Assembly (NCBI GenBank): GCA_029938175.1
Contig: JAPYON010000015.1
Span: 1 to 33,532, forward strand
DNA length: 33,532 bases
Direction: 5' to 3'
Source of the DNA: Paracoccaceae bacterium
GTDB lineage: Bacteria > Pseudomonadota > Alphaproteobacteria > Rhodobacterales > Rhodobacteraceae
In this document: piece after piece, positions 17,269 to 24,836 of the stretch
Position numbering within the stretch: the first letter of the stretch is position 1
How the letters are laid out: each line of letters begins with the position of its first letter
Notes under the pieces: generated by a model
What the model was told of the DNA's origin: nothing
The model's database searches: none
What the model saw: only the letters and a program-made list of their open reading frames with translations
Program-made: the position numbers and the translations under genes

Positions 17269-19798
17269 TGATGATACGGCCCGTAACTACGATCAGTTTT
17301 TTAGGCGCATTGCCAGCAAGCGCCCTGATCACAGCTTCGTCTGCCAGCGCCAGTTTTTCAACCTCGGATTTCGGCAGGTCTTTGGCAACTTTGATTTCCG
17401 AACGCCGTTTGCCGTTGATCTGGATTGGCAACGTGATTGTGTCGTCTATCAGCATCGCTGGGTCAATTTCGGGCCAAGGCGCGGTTGTTACCATTCCGGT
17501 CCCACCCATCAATGCCCAGACCTCTTCGGCGATATGCGGGGTCGTCGGGTGCATAAGCTGCGCCATGATTTTCATGGCGGCCTGCTTGTCAGATTTGCCA
17601 GCTTTGGATTTCTGCAGCGTGTTCGTGAACTCGTACAACTTGGCGATCGCTTTGTTGAAAGCGAAACCCTCGATGTCCGCAGTCACCTCGTCAATCGTAC
17701 GGTGCGCGGCTTTGGCCAGGGCCAGAGCGTCTTGCGCTGACGATGGTTTGGCATCGGATTCGTCGATTTCGCAAGCCATACGCCAGATGCGTTGTAGGTG
17801 TTTCCACGCGGCCTCAGCGCCTGCGGCCGTCCATTCAACGTCGCGCTCTGGTGGGCTGTCGGACATGGTGAACCAGCGGGCGGTATCGGCGCCGTATTGG
17901 TCGATGATGTCTTCCGGGTCCACGACGTTTTTCTTGGACTTGGACATCTTGATGATCGGGCCGACGGTAACTTCCTTGCCTGTAGAGCGCAGGGTTGCGC
18001 CCGTTGCGGTGCGGATCACCTCGGAGGGGTTATGGTATGTAGTGCGATTGGCCTTGGTGCTGGCGTAGAATTCATGCGTAACCATGCCTTGCGTGAACAA
18101 AGCGTTAAAAGGCTCGATTGCAAATTTTGGCAAATGTCCCGTCTTTTCCATCGCCCGCGCAAAGAAGCGAGAATACAGCAGGTGCAGGATCGCATGCTCG
18201 ATGCCGCCAATGTATTGGTCGACGTTCATCCAGTATTCGGCTTCGGCCAGATCGGTCGGTGTTTCGGCATTCGGCGAGGTAAAGCGGGCGTAATACCACG
18301 AGCTGTCAACGAACGTGTCCATCGTATCAGTCTCGCGCTGCGCCGCTGCGCCACATTTCGGGCAGGCAACGTCACGCCATGTGTCGTGACGGTCCAGCGG
18401 GTTACCGGGACGTTCAAAGGATACATCGTCGGGCAATTTGACGGGCAGGTTCTTCTTTGATTCCGGAACAATTCCACAGGTATCGCAATGGATTACCGGA
18501 ATCGGGCAGCCCCAGTAACGTTGACGGCTGATGCCCCAATCGCGCAGGCGGTATTGCGTGACGCCTTTGCCCATGTCGCGCGCTTCGACGCGAGAAATTA
18601 CTTCGGCTATGGCTTCATCTATCGACATGCCATCCAGGAAGTCGGAGTTGATCAGGGTGCCGGGGTCACTGAATGCCTCCGTACCAACCTCGTAATTCGT
18701 GCCGTCGGCGGAAACCACGGCCTTCACGTTCAGGCCATACTTCCGCGCAAAATCCAAATCGCGCTGGTCATGTGCAGGGCAGCCGAAAATCGCACCTGTT
18801 CCGTAATCCATAAGGATGAAGTTGGCGATATAGACGGGCATCTGCCAATCGGGGTCGAACGGGTGTGTAACCGTGATGCCCGTGTCCAACCCGACCTTGT
18901 CAGCCTTCTCCATCTCTTCGGCCGATGTTCCCATGCGGCGGCAATCTGCGTTGAAGGCGGCCACTTTCGGATCGTTCTCCAAGGCCTTGGCCAACGGATG
19001 ATCCGCCGAGATCGCTGCAAAGCTGGCCCCGAACAGTGTGTCGGGGCGGGTAGTGTAAACCTCTAGCTCCTCAAACCCCTTCGGCGCGCCATTCATTTCA
19101 AAGCTGAATTGCAGCCCTTGCGATTTGCCGATCCAGTTCTTTTGCATAGTCTGGACTTTTTCCGGCCAGTTGGGCAGGTCGTCCAACGCTTCCAGCAGCT
19201 CATCCGAATAATCCGATATCTTGAAGAACCACTGCGTCAGCTCTTTCCGTTCTACCGGAGCATTCGAGCGCCAACCCTTGCCGTCAATCACCTGCTCGTT
19301 AGCCAGAACCGTCATATCGACGGGGTCCCAGTTGACGACGGCGTTCTTGCGGTAAATCAGGCCAGCTTCCAGCATATCGATAAACATAGCCTGTTGTTTG
19401 CCGTAGTATTCGGGATCACAGGTGGCGAATTCGCGGCTCCAATCGATCGAGAACCCAAGCGGGCGCATTTGTTTCTTCATGGCGGCGATATTCTGGTAGG
19501 TCCATTTGCCGGGATGGGTGTTATTCTCCATCGCGGCGTTTTCTGCGGGCATCCCGAAGGCATCCCAGCCCATCGGGTGCAAAACGTTGAACCCGCGGGC
19601 GGCTTTGAAGCGTGCAACCACATCGCCCATCGTATAATTCCGTACATGGCCAATATGAATGCGGCCGGAGGGGTAAGGGAACATCTCGAGCACATAGTAC
19701 TTTTCACGCGAATCGTCGCGTTCCGCTTTGAAAACAAGGGCCTCGTCCCACACTTTTTGCCATTTCGGTTCCGTTACGCGCGCATTATATCGTGTCAC
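17255..19798 (-). CDS. leuS: Leucyl-tRNA synthetase
   Basis: LeuS charges tRNA-Leu with leucine in the cytoplasm. It is a class I synthetase of 847 residues from the chosen start (E. coli 860). The HIGH motif is H48-H51 in [15 protein letters not shown] and KMSKS is residues 617-621 in [17 protein letters not shown]. The editing domain is recognisable from [17 protein letters not shown] and CPAHDQRD. I chose GTG 19798 ([14 protein letters not shown]) because the conserved N-terminus begins there and GAGG lies 11 bases before it. The ORF-track ATG at 19924 adds 42 residues unlike LeuS. A zinc-type insert with paired cysteines (CDTCG and CPKCG) sits between the editing domain and the HIGH-domain remainder, as in many bacterial LeuS proteins. 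Confidence 0.96.
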   Translation of the reverse strand: MTRYNARVTEPKWQKVWDEALVFKAERDDSREKYYVLEMFPYPSGRIHIGHVRNYTMGDVVARFKAARGFNVLHPMGWDAFGMPAENAAMENNTHPGKWTYQNIAAMKKQMRPLGFSIDWSREFATCDPEYYGKQQAMFIDMLEAGLIYRKNAVVNWDPVDMTVLANEQVIDGKGWRSNAPVERKELTQWFFKISDYSDELLEALDDLPNWPEKVQTMQKNWIGKSQGLQFSFEMNGAPKGFEELEVYTTRPDTLFGASFAAISADHPLAKALENDPKVAAFNADCRRMGTSAEEMEKADKVGLDTGITVTHPFDPDWQMPVYIANFILMDYGTGAIFGCPAHDQRDLDFARKYGLNVKAVVSADGTNYEVGTEAFSDPGTLINSDFLDGMSIDEAIAEVISRVEARDMGKGVTQYRLRDWGISRQRYWGCPIPVIHCDTCGIVPESKKNLPVKLPDDVSFERPGNPLDRHDTWRDVACPKCGAAAQRETDTMDTFVDSSWYYARFTSPNAETPTDLAEAEYWMNVDQYIGGIEHAILHLLYSRFFARAMEKTGHLPKFAIEPFNALFTQGMVTHEFYASTKANRTTYHNPSEVIRTATGATLRSTGKEVTVGPIIKMSKSKKNVVDPEDIIDQYGADTARWFTMSDSPPERDVEWTAAGAEAAWKHLQRIWRMACEIDESDAKPSSAQDALALAKAAHRTIDEVTADIEGFAFNKAIAKLYEFTNTLQKSKAGKSDKQAAMKIMAQLMHPTTPHIAEEVWALMGGTGMVTTAPWPEIDPAMLIDDTITLPIQINGKRRSEIKVAKDLPKSEVEKLALADEAVIRALAGNAPKKLIVVTGRIINVVI

Positions 19799-20058
19799 AG
19801 CGGGTGTTTCCCTCTTATTAGCTTCGGCCACCGCCGAAAATTGGATAATTGCTAAGTATAAGGTCGTGAAAGCGGGAACAAGAGGCATTGAACCGCCTCT
19901 AAGGCACAAGAGTGTGACATCCATGCATCACCTTATAGAACAATTAACACATAATAGTCAGCTTACTTGACCCTAAAGGCAGGTTGGTTGAATAAAGTTG
20001 CACTCCTTCCGGGTAACCGGCGATAGGTGATTTTTTTAACTAAAGGAAAGAAAAAACG
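19799..20058. promoter_or_regulatory. Divergent intergenic region between leuS and porin with candidate porin promoter
   Basis: This 260-bp gap holds no convincing gene. A sigma70-like candidate for the porin is TTGACC (19967-19972) and AATAAA (19991-19996) with an 18-bp spacer. The porin ribosome binding site is in the purine-rich run before ATG 20059 (AAAGGAAAG). On the leuS side there is a perfect 6-bp hairpin AGAGGC (19881-19886)/GCCTCT (19895-19900) with an 8-base loop inside the probable leuS leader. These are weak, unverified assignments. Confidence 0.35.
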
Positions 20059-21111
20059 ATGAAAAACGTTCTTCTTACTACTACGGCACTGGTTGCCTTT
20101 GCTGGCGCTGCTGCCGCTGGTGCTGATCTGAGCCTGTCCGGCTCGTCAGCTATAACATACGACGTTGAAGCGGGAACTGCTGCCCTTTCAGCATCCGCAG
20201 CAGTCGGCGCTTCCTTCTCCACGGAATTGAATAACGGCATGGTTGCTACCTTGTCCGCTGGTGACGTGCTTACATATAGTGGGACCGCATGGGCCGCTTC
20301 TGGCGCTAAGTCTTACACTGCATCCCTAGCTACTGGTTACGGCACTCTGTCATATGGCGCTGTTAAGAATGCGGGTTACAATGCCGATGGCTCCACTCTG
20401 AGCCTAGTGGCCGGTATGAACGAAGGCGTGGCTGCTGCAGCCGCTGCCCACGACGTTCGTATTGATGCTGCTATGGGCGGCTTCTCCGCTGAAATCAGCT
20501 TTGACGCTAGCGCTGTAGCCACTAATGCAATTGCTCTATCCGGCTCTGTAGCTGGTGCAGATGTCGCATTTGCCACAGACGGTGATCAGTCTGCCATGAC
20601 TGCAGCCATTTCCCTTGCCGGTGCTTCTGTAGGTCTTGCCTATGCTACTGACGGCACAAATAACTCTGTGGGTGTATCAGTTTCCTACGCCTTGACTAGC
20701 GACCTTACAGTATCCGGTTCGAGCGCAACTAACTCCGAAGCTGGAAAAGATAATCATCAAGCACTTAAGTTTGCATACGCAAGCGATGGTGTATCTGCTA
20801 GCCTAGCTTATGATGTGGATGCTAAGACATACGCCGTGGCAACTTCATACACAGCTAACTTGGATGCAACGGCAGTTACAGTGGCACTAGGCTATGACGG
20901 CTCGGATGTTACCGTTTCCGTAGACGCCGTCTACACTGCTGGTGATCTTACTGTAAATGCGGGTGGTAATGACAACAGCAAAGGTTACCTAGATGCTCGT
21001 TACAATCTTGGTGGCGGCGCAGCAGCATTTGCATCATACGCAAATGCCGCCGATCTTGGACCTAACAAAGTTGCAAAAGGTACATTCGTTGGTGTATCTC
21101 TAGCATTCTAA
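20059..21111 (+). CDS. Outer-membrane porin (general porin, Rhodobacter-type)
   Basis: This is a probable trimeric outer-membrane beta-barrel for passive diffusion of small solutes. It has 350 residues with a Sec signal MKNVLLTTTALVAFAGAAAA and a mature start GADLSLSGSSAITYDVE, as in Rhodobacterales porins. The rest is a series of amphipathic strands with short Gly/Ser/Asp turns (for example YALTSDLTVSGSS, SLAYDVDAKTYAVATSYTANL), and the protein ends in phenylalanine (VGVSLAF), the assembly signal for barrels. It has no cysteine and very few basic residues, so the pore would be acidic and low in charge. The gene is monocistronic, with a strong terminator after it, which fits high expression. 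Confidence 0.9.
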   Translation: MKNVLLTTTALVAFAGAAAAGADLSLSGSSAITYDVEAGTAALSASAAVGASFSTELNNGMVATLSAGDVLTYSGTAWAASGAKSYTASLATGYGTLSYGAVKNAGYNADGSTLSLVAGMNEGVAAAAAAHDVRIDAAMGGFSAEISFDASAVATNAIALSGSVAGADVAFATDGDQSAMTAAISLAGASVGLAYATDGTNNSVGVSVSYALTSDLTVSGSSATNSEAGKDNHQALKFAYASDGVSASLAYDVDAKTYAVATSYTANLDATAVTVALGYDGSDVTVSVDAVYTAGDLTVNAGGNDNSKGYLDARYNLGGGAAAFASYANAADLGPNKVAKGTFVGVSLAF

Positions 21112-21138
21112 GCCTAACGGTTTAGATTTGAATAGAGG

Positions 21139-21166
21139 GGGCGGGCTTTGGCCCGCCCTTTTCTTT
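21139..21166 (+). terminator. Strong intrinsic terminator of the porin gene
   Basis: GGGCGGGC (21139-21146) and GCCCGCCC (21151-21158) form a perfect 8-bp GC stem with a TTTG loop, followed by TTTTCTTTT. It ends 22 bp before the yggS start, so yggS needs read-through or its own promoter. Confidence 0.85.
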
Positions 21167-21188
21167 TGGGTATTGGGTGGAATGACGC

Positions 21189-21854
21189 ATGGCGCTTTTG
21201 GATATTCAACAACGTATTGCAGTGGCTGAGGGTAAGGCCGGGCGTGATGCTGGATCGGTTCTGTTGATTGCTGTTTCCAAGGTCCAGCCGAACGCGCGGG
21301 TGGCAGAAGTGTTAGTGCAGGGGCACCGCTTGTTTGGTGAGAACCGCGCCCAAGAAGCCGCCGGAAAATGGCCGGATTTTAGGGCGCAGTTTGCGGATGT
21401 GCAGGTGCACCTGATTGGTCCGCTCCAGTCAAACAAGGTGAACCAGGCGCTGGAATTGTTCGATGCGATCCACACCGTTGACCGTGAAAAGCTGTCGAAG
21501 AAACTGGCGGACGCAGTGCAGAAGCGCGGAAGCTGTCCGGAATTGTTCATACAGGTTAATACGGGCGAGGAGCCGCAGAAGGCTGGTGTTATGCCCGCTG
21601 ATGTGGATGATTTCGTGAAAACCTGCCGCGAGGTGTACGACCTGTCAATAGCCGGACTGATGGTAATCCCCCCGGTGGAGGAGGAGGCAAGCCTGCATTT
21701 CTCGTTGCTATCCAAGATGGCGAAACGGAATGGGCTGGAAGGTTTGTCGATGGGCATGAGTAGCGATTTCGAGAAGGCGATTGCGCTGGGGGCGACGCAT
21801 GTCCGTGTCGGATCGGCCATATTTGGAGAGCGGGTTGCGAGCGTTAACCTTTAA
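21189..21854 (+). CDS. yggS: YggS family pyridoxal phosphate-binding protein (PLPBP)
   Basis: This is a PLP-homeostasis protein, a single-domain TIM barrel related to the N-terminal half of alanine racemase with no known catalytic activity. It has 221 residues. The PLP lysine is K31 in LLIAVSKVQP. Other family marks are LFGENRAQEAAGKW, VHLIGPLQSNKVNQAL, HTVDREKLSKKL, LFIQVNTGEEPQKAGV, IAGLMVIPP and the C-terminal LSMGMSSDFEKAIALGATHVRVGSAIFGER, which binds the phosphate. A short ribosome binding site (GGTGGAA) precedes the ATG. It is located directly after the porin terminator and faces the DUF1330 gene tail to tail. Confidence 0.95.
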   Translation: MALLDIQQRIAVAEGKAGRDAGSVLLIAVSKVQPNARVAEVLVQGHRLFGENRAQEAAGKWPDFRAQFADVQVHLIGPLQSNKVNQALELFDAIHTVDREKLSKKLADAVQKRGSCPELFIQVNTGEEPQKAGVMPADVDDFVKTCREVYDLSIAGLMVIPPVEEEASLHFSLLSKMAKRNGLEGLSMGMSSDFEKAIALGATHVRVGSAIFGERVASVNL

Positions 21855-21874
21855 GGGTTTTGGCGTAATTTTCG

Positions 21875-21907
21875 CGTACACAACCCGTACACAATGCGTA
21901 TGCACAA
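21875..21907. repeat. Three 11-bp helically phased direct repeats in a convergent gap
   Basis: CGTACACAACC, CGTACACAATG and CGTATGCACAA start at 21875, 21886 and 21897, an exact 11-bp period. The first two share CGTACACAA; the third is a diverged copy. The block lies between the ends of yggS and the DUF1330 gene, where no promoter is expected. Phased repeats can bind proteins side by side on one face of DNA. Function unknown. Confidence 0.45.
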
Positions 21908-21925
21908 AAATTGACGACGGGTTGT
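21880..21925. terminator. Inverted repeat between convergent yggS and DUF1330 genes
   Basis: ACAACCCGT (21880-21888) is perfectly complementary to ACGGGTTGT (21917-21925) with a 28-base loop. It overlaps the 11-bp repeats. It could form a large hairpin at the 3' ends of both convergent transcripts, but there is no clear U-tract, so intrinsic termination is only a possibility. Confidence 0.35.
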
Positions 21926-21959
21926 TAACTAATTCAGCATTGAACCGCGGCGGCGTTCT

Positions 21960-22253
21960 CTAGCCAGAGGAATCATAGGCGACCATGTGCTGGTCTGATC
22001 CTTCCTCGGGCAGTGGTATCAGCGCGGTGTATTCATCCGAGATGTGCCAACGGTCTAGCATTTCCATAGATTCGAATTCGATTACAAACACCATCCCATG
22101 GACGTCTTTTTCGCCGTTGAGCATCTTGGGGTTCGCGCCTATGGCAATCGGTTTGGCATCAAATTTGGAAGCAACGGTTCGCGTTTTTGCAATGTACTCT
22201 TCAAATTTATCCCGGCAGGTCACAGTTGCCCGAGAGATCATATAAGCTGGCAT
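21960..22253 (-). CDS. DUF1330 domain-containing protein
   Basis: This is a small protein of 97 residues with the DUF1330 pattern, a dimeric ferredoxin-like alpha-beta barrel of unknown activity. The start MPAYMISRATVTCRDKFEEYIAKTRTVASKFDAKPIA is typical, followed by HGMVFVIEFESMEMLDRWHISDEYTALIPL, matching the family's second half (F-P-S-x-E-x-A-x-x-W-Y-x-S-x-E-Y pattern). AAAGGAAA gives a good ribosome binding site. No signal peptide is visible, so it is cytoplasmic. It is divergent from the truncated HxlR gene, whose intact form might once have controlled it; that link is inference. Confidence 0.88.
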   Translation of the reverse strand: MPAYMISRATVTCRDKFEEYIAKTRTVASKFDAKPIAIGANPKMLNGEKDVHGMVFVIEFESMEMLDRWHISDEYTALIPLPEEGSDQHMVAYDSSG

Positions 22254-22302
22254 TGGTGTTTCCTTTCATCGTAGCTCTAGTTTATGAATTTTTGTCACGA
22301 CG

Positions 22303-22830
22303 GTGCTATCGGGCATCGCGTCGAACTTGTTGTCAGGGCTATTACAGGCGCTTAAGGAAAGTGGGCTTGTCCAAAAGAGTCGATCAGAATTTGGGTCCTC
22401 TCTGCATTCATTGACTGAACGTGGTGAACAGACGGGCCAGCTGCTTTTTGAGCTTGCGAGATTCGGCCGGCAGATGCCGCATCCGGTAAAAGTTCAAAAA
22501 CCGGGTGATTTCAGGACTATTGCAGTTTCGCTTGGAAGCGCATGCAAAAGAGCAGCCGGTCCCGATCATAATTTTACCGCGACTGTAATGATCAACGAAC
22601 AAGTGTATCAATTGATCGCGCGGAATAGCGACGGACGAATTCGAACGGGCGAGGCGGACAGTCCGGATGTGGTTATGACCACGTCATATGAGGCGATAAT
22701 GGCGCTCGCTGATGGTGATATGCCGCGGGACGAGTTTCTTTCGAAACACGTGGCGCTCGATGTGATGACATCCGGCAAAGGAAAAGAGTTCTTTGATTTG
22801 TTGGCGCGGGCCATGAGGGGCTTCGACTGA
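22303..22830 (+). CDS. HxlR-family regulator with SCP2-like C-terminal domain, N-terminally truncated
   Basis: The ORF starts at a GTG with no clear ribosome binding site and codes for 175 residues. The first 60 (LSGIASNLLSGLLQALKESGLVQKS...SLTERGEQTGQLLFELARFG) match the second half of an HxlR winged helix. The first helices expected before this (the W-x-LLILRELL part, some 45-50 residues) are missing, and a TGA at 22285-22287 blocks the frame upstream. The rest (TIAVSLGSACKRA...EADSPDVVMTTSYEAIMALADGDMPRDEFL) resembles the SCP2/sterol-carrier-like domain often fused to such regulators. Either the DNA-binding domain is broken (my preferred view, a pseudogene in progress) or translation begins unusually. 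No DNA-binding activity should be assumed. Confidence 0.55.
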   Translation: MLSGIASNLLSGLLQALKESGLVQKSRSEFGSSLHSLTERGEQTGQLLFELARFGRQMPHPVKVQKPGDFRTIAVSLGSACKRAAGPDHNFTATVMINEQVYQLIARNSDGRIRTGEADSPDVVMTTSYEAIMALADGDMPRDEFLSKHVALDVMTSGKGKEFFDLLARAMRGFD

Positions 22831-22846
22831 AGTTGTACAGTTTACA

Positions 22847-22862
22847 CCAATATAATTATTGG
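22847..22862. terminator. Small AT-rich dyad between convergent genes
   Basis: CCAATA-taat-TATTGG is a perfect 6-bp inverted repeat in the 39-bp gap between the ends of the HxlR-like ORF and the secreted protein gene. It may help end both transcripts. The stem is weak and the call tentative. Confidence 0.3.
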
Positions 22863-22869
22863 CCGGAAG

Positions 22870-23226
22870 TTACATCAAGGCGATGATGATACCCAGGTCA
22901 GACCAGCCGGATGTGCTGCAATGGCCACGAATGACAATGTATTCGACACCATCGGGAATTTCGAGACTGTTGATCTGGATCGTCACATGCTTGGCACCAA
23001 TGCTGGGCTTCGGGACTTCCGCTATTGTTAATTCGACGTTACCCGGCAAAAATATCGCGATATTGTCGAGCATGTGATCGGTGCTGGCGTCGGGATGGTG
23101 AACAGTCACGTCAAAATCCCACAGGCCGTTTGTCTGGACTGCTTTTACCATTAGAACATCCACCTCGTCCGATTGGGCGGGGAGGCTGAACGCCAACAAT
23201 ATTAATATGGCGAGGATTGGTCGCAA
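22870..23226 (-). CDS. Secreted/periplasmic protein of unknown function, paralogue of the next gene
   Basis: This 118-residue protein has a Sec signal (MRPILAILILLAFSLPAQSDE) and a mature part of about 98 residues that I cannot assign to a named family. It aligns along its length with the neighbouring 23312-23665 product: KAVQTNGLWDFDVTVHHPD against EAPQSNGTWRFDVTVLRAD, then NSLEIPDGVEYIVIRGHCSTSGWSDLGII against SGVALPEGTTTIILRPHDLVGENGPDLVL. The strand-rich pattern suggests a beta sandwich. The His-Pro-His-Val segment of the paralogue is replaced here by PKPSIGAKHV, so this copy looks diverged. Both lie on the minus strand, 85 bp apart. The gene faces the HxlR-like ORF tail to tail. Confidence 0.75.
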   Translation of the reverse strand: MRPILAILILLAFSLPAQSDEVDVLMVKAVQTNGLWDFDVTVHHPDASTDHMLDNIAIFLPGNVELTIAEVPKPSIGAKHVTIQINSLEIPDGVEYIVIRGHCSTSGWSDLGIIIALM

Positions 23227-23311
23227 TGTGGTCTCCAGCGTTGATTCCCCGCAATATTAACACAGGGTTAACTGAAATGCAGATCACATTACTGAAAGGT
23301 TGACGTGACTA

Positions 23312-23665
23312 TTATTCCGTATTTAAGACGAGATCCGGACCGTTTTCACCCACTAGATCATGAGGGCGCAGGATGATTGTGGTTGTCCCTTCTGGAAGTG
23401 CCACGCCGCTTAGGCTGCGGGTGAAGGGGCGCTCGTTGACGTGGGGATGGGCGAGAATGCGGTAGCCGATCTCTGTTCCCTCAAGGGTGTAGATGCCCCA
23501 GCCGTTGGCGTAATGGCCCGAGCCCTCATCGGCACGCAAAACGGTTACATCAAAACGCCATGTGCCGTTCGATTGGGGCGCCTCGACCGAGATGATTTCG
23601 GGAATGTCGGCGATGGCGGTTAGCGGTGCGAGGGTAAAAAGGGCGGCTAGGATTGGGGGTTTCAT
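23312..23665 (-). CDS. Secreted/periplasmic protein of unknown function (paralogue of 22870-23226)
   Basis: This 117-residue protein has a signal peptide MKPPILAALFTLAPLTAIAD and a mature domain of about 97 residues. Notable segments are GTWRFDVTVLRADEGSGHYANGWGIY, then RILAHPHVNERPFTRSLSGVALPEGT and PHDLVGENGPD. The H-x-H cluster (HPH) and nearby acidic residues could bind a metal, but that is speculation. I recall similar unnamed proteins in Rhodobacterales with the same GxWxFDVTV and HPHVxExPFTRSLxGV strings. It is divergent from asd, with 115 bp between the two starts. Function not recognised. Confidence 0.8.
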   Translation of the reverse strand: MKPPILAALFTLAPLTAIADIPEIISVEAPQSNGTWRFDVTVLRADEGSGHYANGWGIYTLEGTEIGYRILAHPHVNERPFTRSLSGVALPEGTTTIILRPHDLVGENGPDLVLNTE

Positions 23666-23780
23666 CGGTATTTATCCTGTTCTGACGCGTATATAGCGCA
23701 AATTCTTTCGAATCCCTTTCACATTCGCGTGGAAATCGCTAAGAGCGCGGTGTTGAACCCCCTATTTCAGGAGAAGAACC

Positions 23781-24803
23781 TTGGGTTACCGAATCGTCGT
23801 CGTTGGCGCCACAGGCAATGTGGGCCGTGAAATGTTGAACATCTTGGATGAACGTGAGTTCCCGATCGATGAGATCGCAGTGCTCGCCAGTCGTCGCTCT
23901 TTGGGTACGGAAGTTGCGTTCGGCGAGAAGACGTTGAAGACGGGTGATCTGGACACGTTTGATTTTACCGGCTGGGATCTGGCTTTGTTCGCTGTAGGTT
24001 CAGAGGCGACGAAGAAGTATGCGCCACGGGCTGCGAAAGCCGGGTGTGTGGTTATCGATAATTCGTCATTGTATCGGTACGACCCGATGGTGCCGCTGAT
24101 TGTGCCCGAGGTGAACCCCGATGCGATCATGGGATATGACCAGAAAAATATCATCGCCAACCCGAATTGTTCGACAGCGCAGATGGTAGTGGCATTGAAG
24201 CCACTGCATGACCGCGCAACGATCAAGCGGGTGGTTGTGTCCACTTACCAGTCGGTTTCAGGTGGTGGCAAGGATGCGATGGACGAGCTGTGGATGCAGA
24301 CCAAAGGCATGTATGTACCGGGGCAGGAGCGGGTTCCGGGAGTCTTTACCAAGCAGATAGCTTTCAACGTAATTCCGCATATCGACGTGTTTATGGACAG
24401 TGGCGACACTAAAGAAGAATGGAAAATGGTTGCTGAAACCAAGAAGATCGTTGATCCTAAAATCAAGGTGACGGCGACTTGTGTGCGGGTTCCGGTGTTC
24501 GTCGGGCATTCCGAAGCGATCAACATCGAATTCGAGGATTTTCTGGACGAGGATGAGGTGCGGGATATCTTGCGCGAGGCTCCGGGCATTATGGTAATCG
24601 ATAAACGCGAGGATGGCGGGTACATGACGCCAATCGAGAGCGTCGGAGAGTATGCGACGTATATCAGCCGTATCCGGCAGGACGTGACCGTCGAGAACGG
24701 GATCAACCTTTGGTGTGTATCGGACAACTTGCGCAAAGGGGCGGCGTTGAACGCGGTCCAGATCGCCGAGCTGTTTGGGCGGCGAGTGTTGAAAAAAGGT
24801 TAA
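23781..24803 (+). CDS. asd: Aspartate-semialdehyde dehydrogenase
   Basis: Asd reduces aspartyl phosphate to aspartate semialdehyde with NADPH, feeding lysine/diaminopimelate, threonine and methionine synthesis. It has 340 residues, the usual length. The N-terminal NADP loop is VVGATGNVGREML (residues 8-20), the catalytic cysteine is C130 in NPNCSTAQM and the catalytic histidine is H243 in VPVFVGHSEAINIEF. The start codon is TTG 23781 (M-GYRIVVVGATG); AGGAG lies at the right distance and no ATG exists that keeps the Rossmann strand. Because diaminopimelate is needed for the cell wall, the gene is expected to be essential. A perfect terminator follows it. Confidence 0.95.
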   Translation: MGYRIVVVGATGNVGREMLNILDEREFPIDEIAVLASRRSLGTEVAFGEKTLKTGDLDTFDFTGWDLALFAVGSEATKKYAPRAAKAGCVVIDNSSLYRYDPMVPLIVPEVNPDAIMGYDQKNIIANPNCSTAQMVVALKPLHDRATIKRVVVSTYQSVSGGGKDAMDELWMQTKGMYVPGQERVPGVFTKQIAFNVIPHIDVFMDSGDTKEEWKMVAETKKIVDPKIKVTATCVRVPVFVGHSEAINIEFEDFLDEDEVRDILREAPGIMVIDKREDGGYMTPIESVGEYATYISRIRQDVTVENGINLWCVSDNLRKGAALNAVQIAELFGRRVLKKG

Positions 24804-24807
24804 CGGT

Positions 24808-24836
24808 AAAAGGCGGCTGCAAGGGCCGCCTTTTTT
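24808..24836. terminator. Bidirectional intrinsic terminator between asd and carbonic anhydrase
   Basis: AAAAGGCGGC (24808-24817) and GCCGCCTTTT (24825-24834) form a perfect 10-bp stem around a 7-base loop, with A-run and T-run on the two sides so that it works for both strands. Its right edge touches the stop codon of the carbonic anhydrase gene (TAA on minus at 24835-24837). Confidence 0.9.

Noticed and set aside
17268-18068. 266-residue plus-strand ORF (and neighbours at 18488 and 19109)
   Set aside because: These are shadows of leuS; composition is Ser/Ala/Arg-rich with no ribosome binding site and no domain.
19875-19905. Possible tRNA T-arm fragment on the minus strand (GGTTCAATG flanked by a stem)
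   Set aside because: The stem does not pair properly for a 5-bp T-arm, and no acceptor, D-arm or anticodon arm is found around it.
21937-21948. 12-mer GCATTGAACCGC shared with the leuS upstream region (near 19885)
   Set aside because: Several such 12-mer pairs are expected by chance in a 33-kb window, and the flanks do not match.
22187-22414. Alternative 75-residue ORF overlapping the DUF1330 start and the HxlR-like ORF
   Set aside because: It spans two better-supported features in another frame and matches no family. A frameshift linking it to the HxlR frame did not yield the missing helices.
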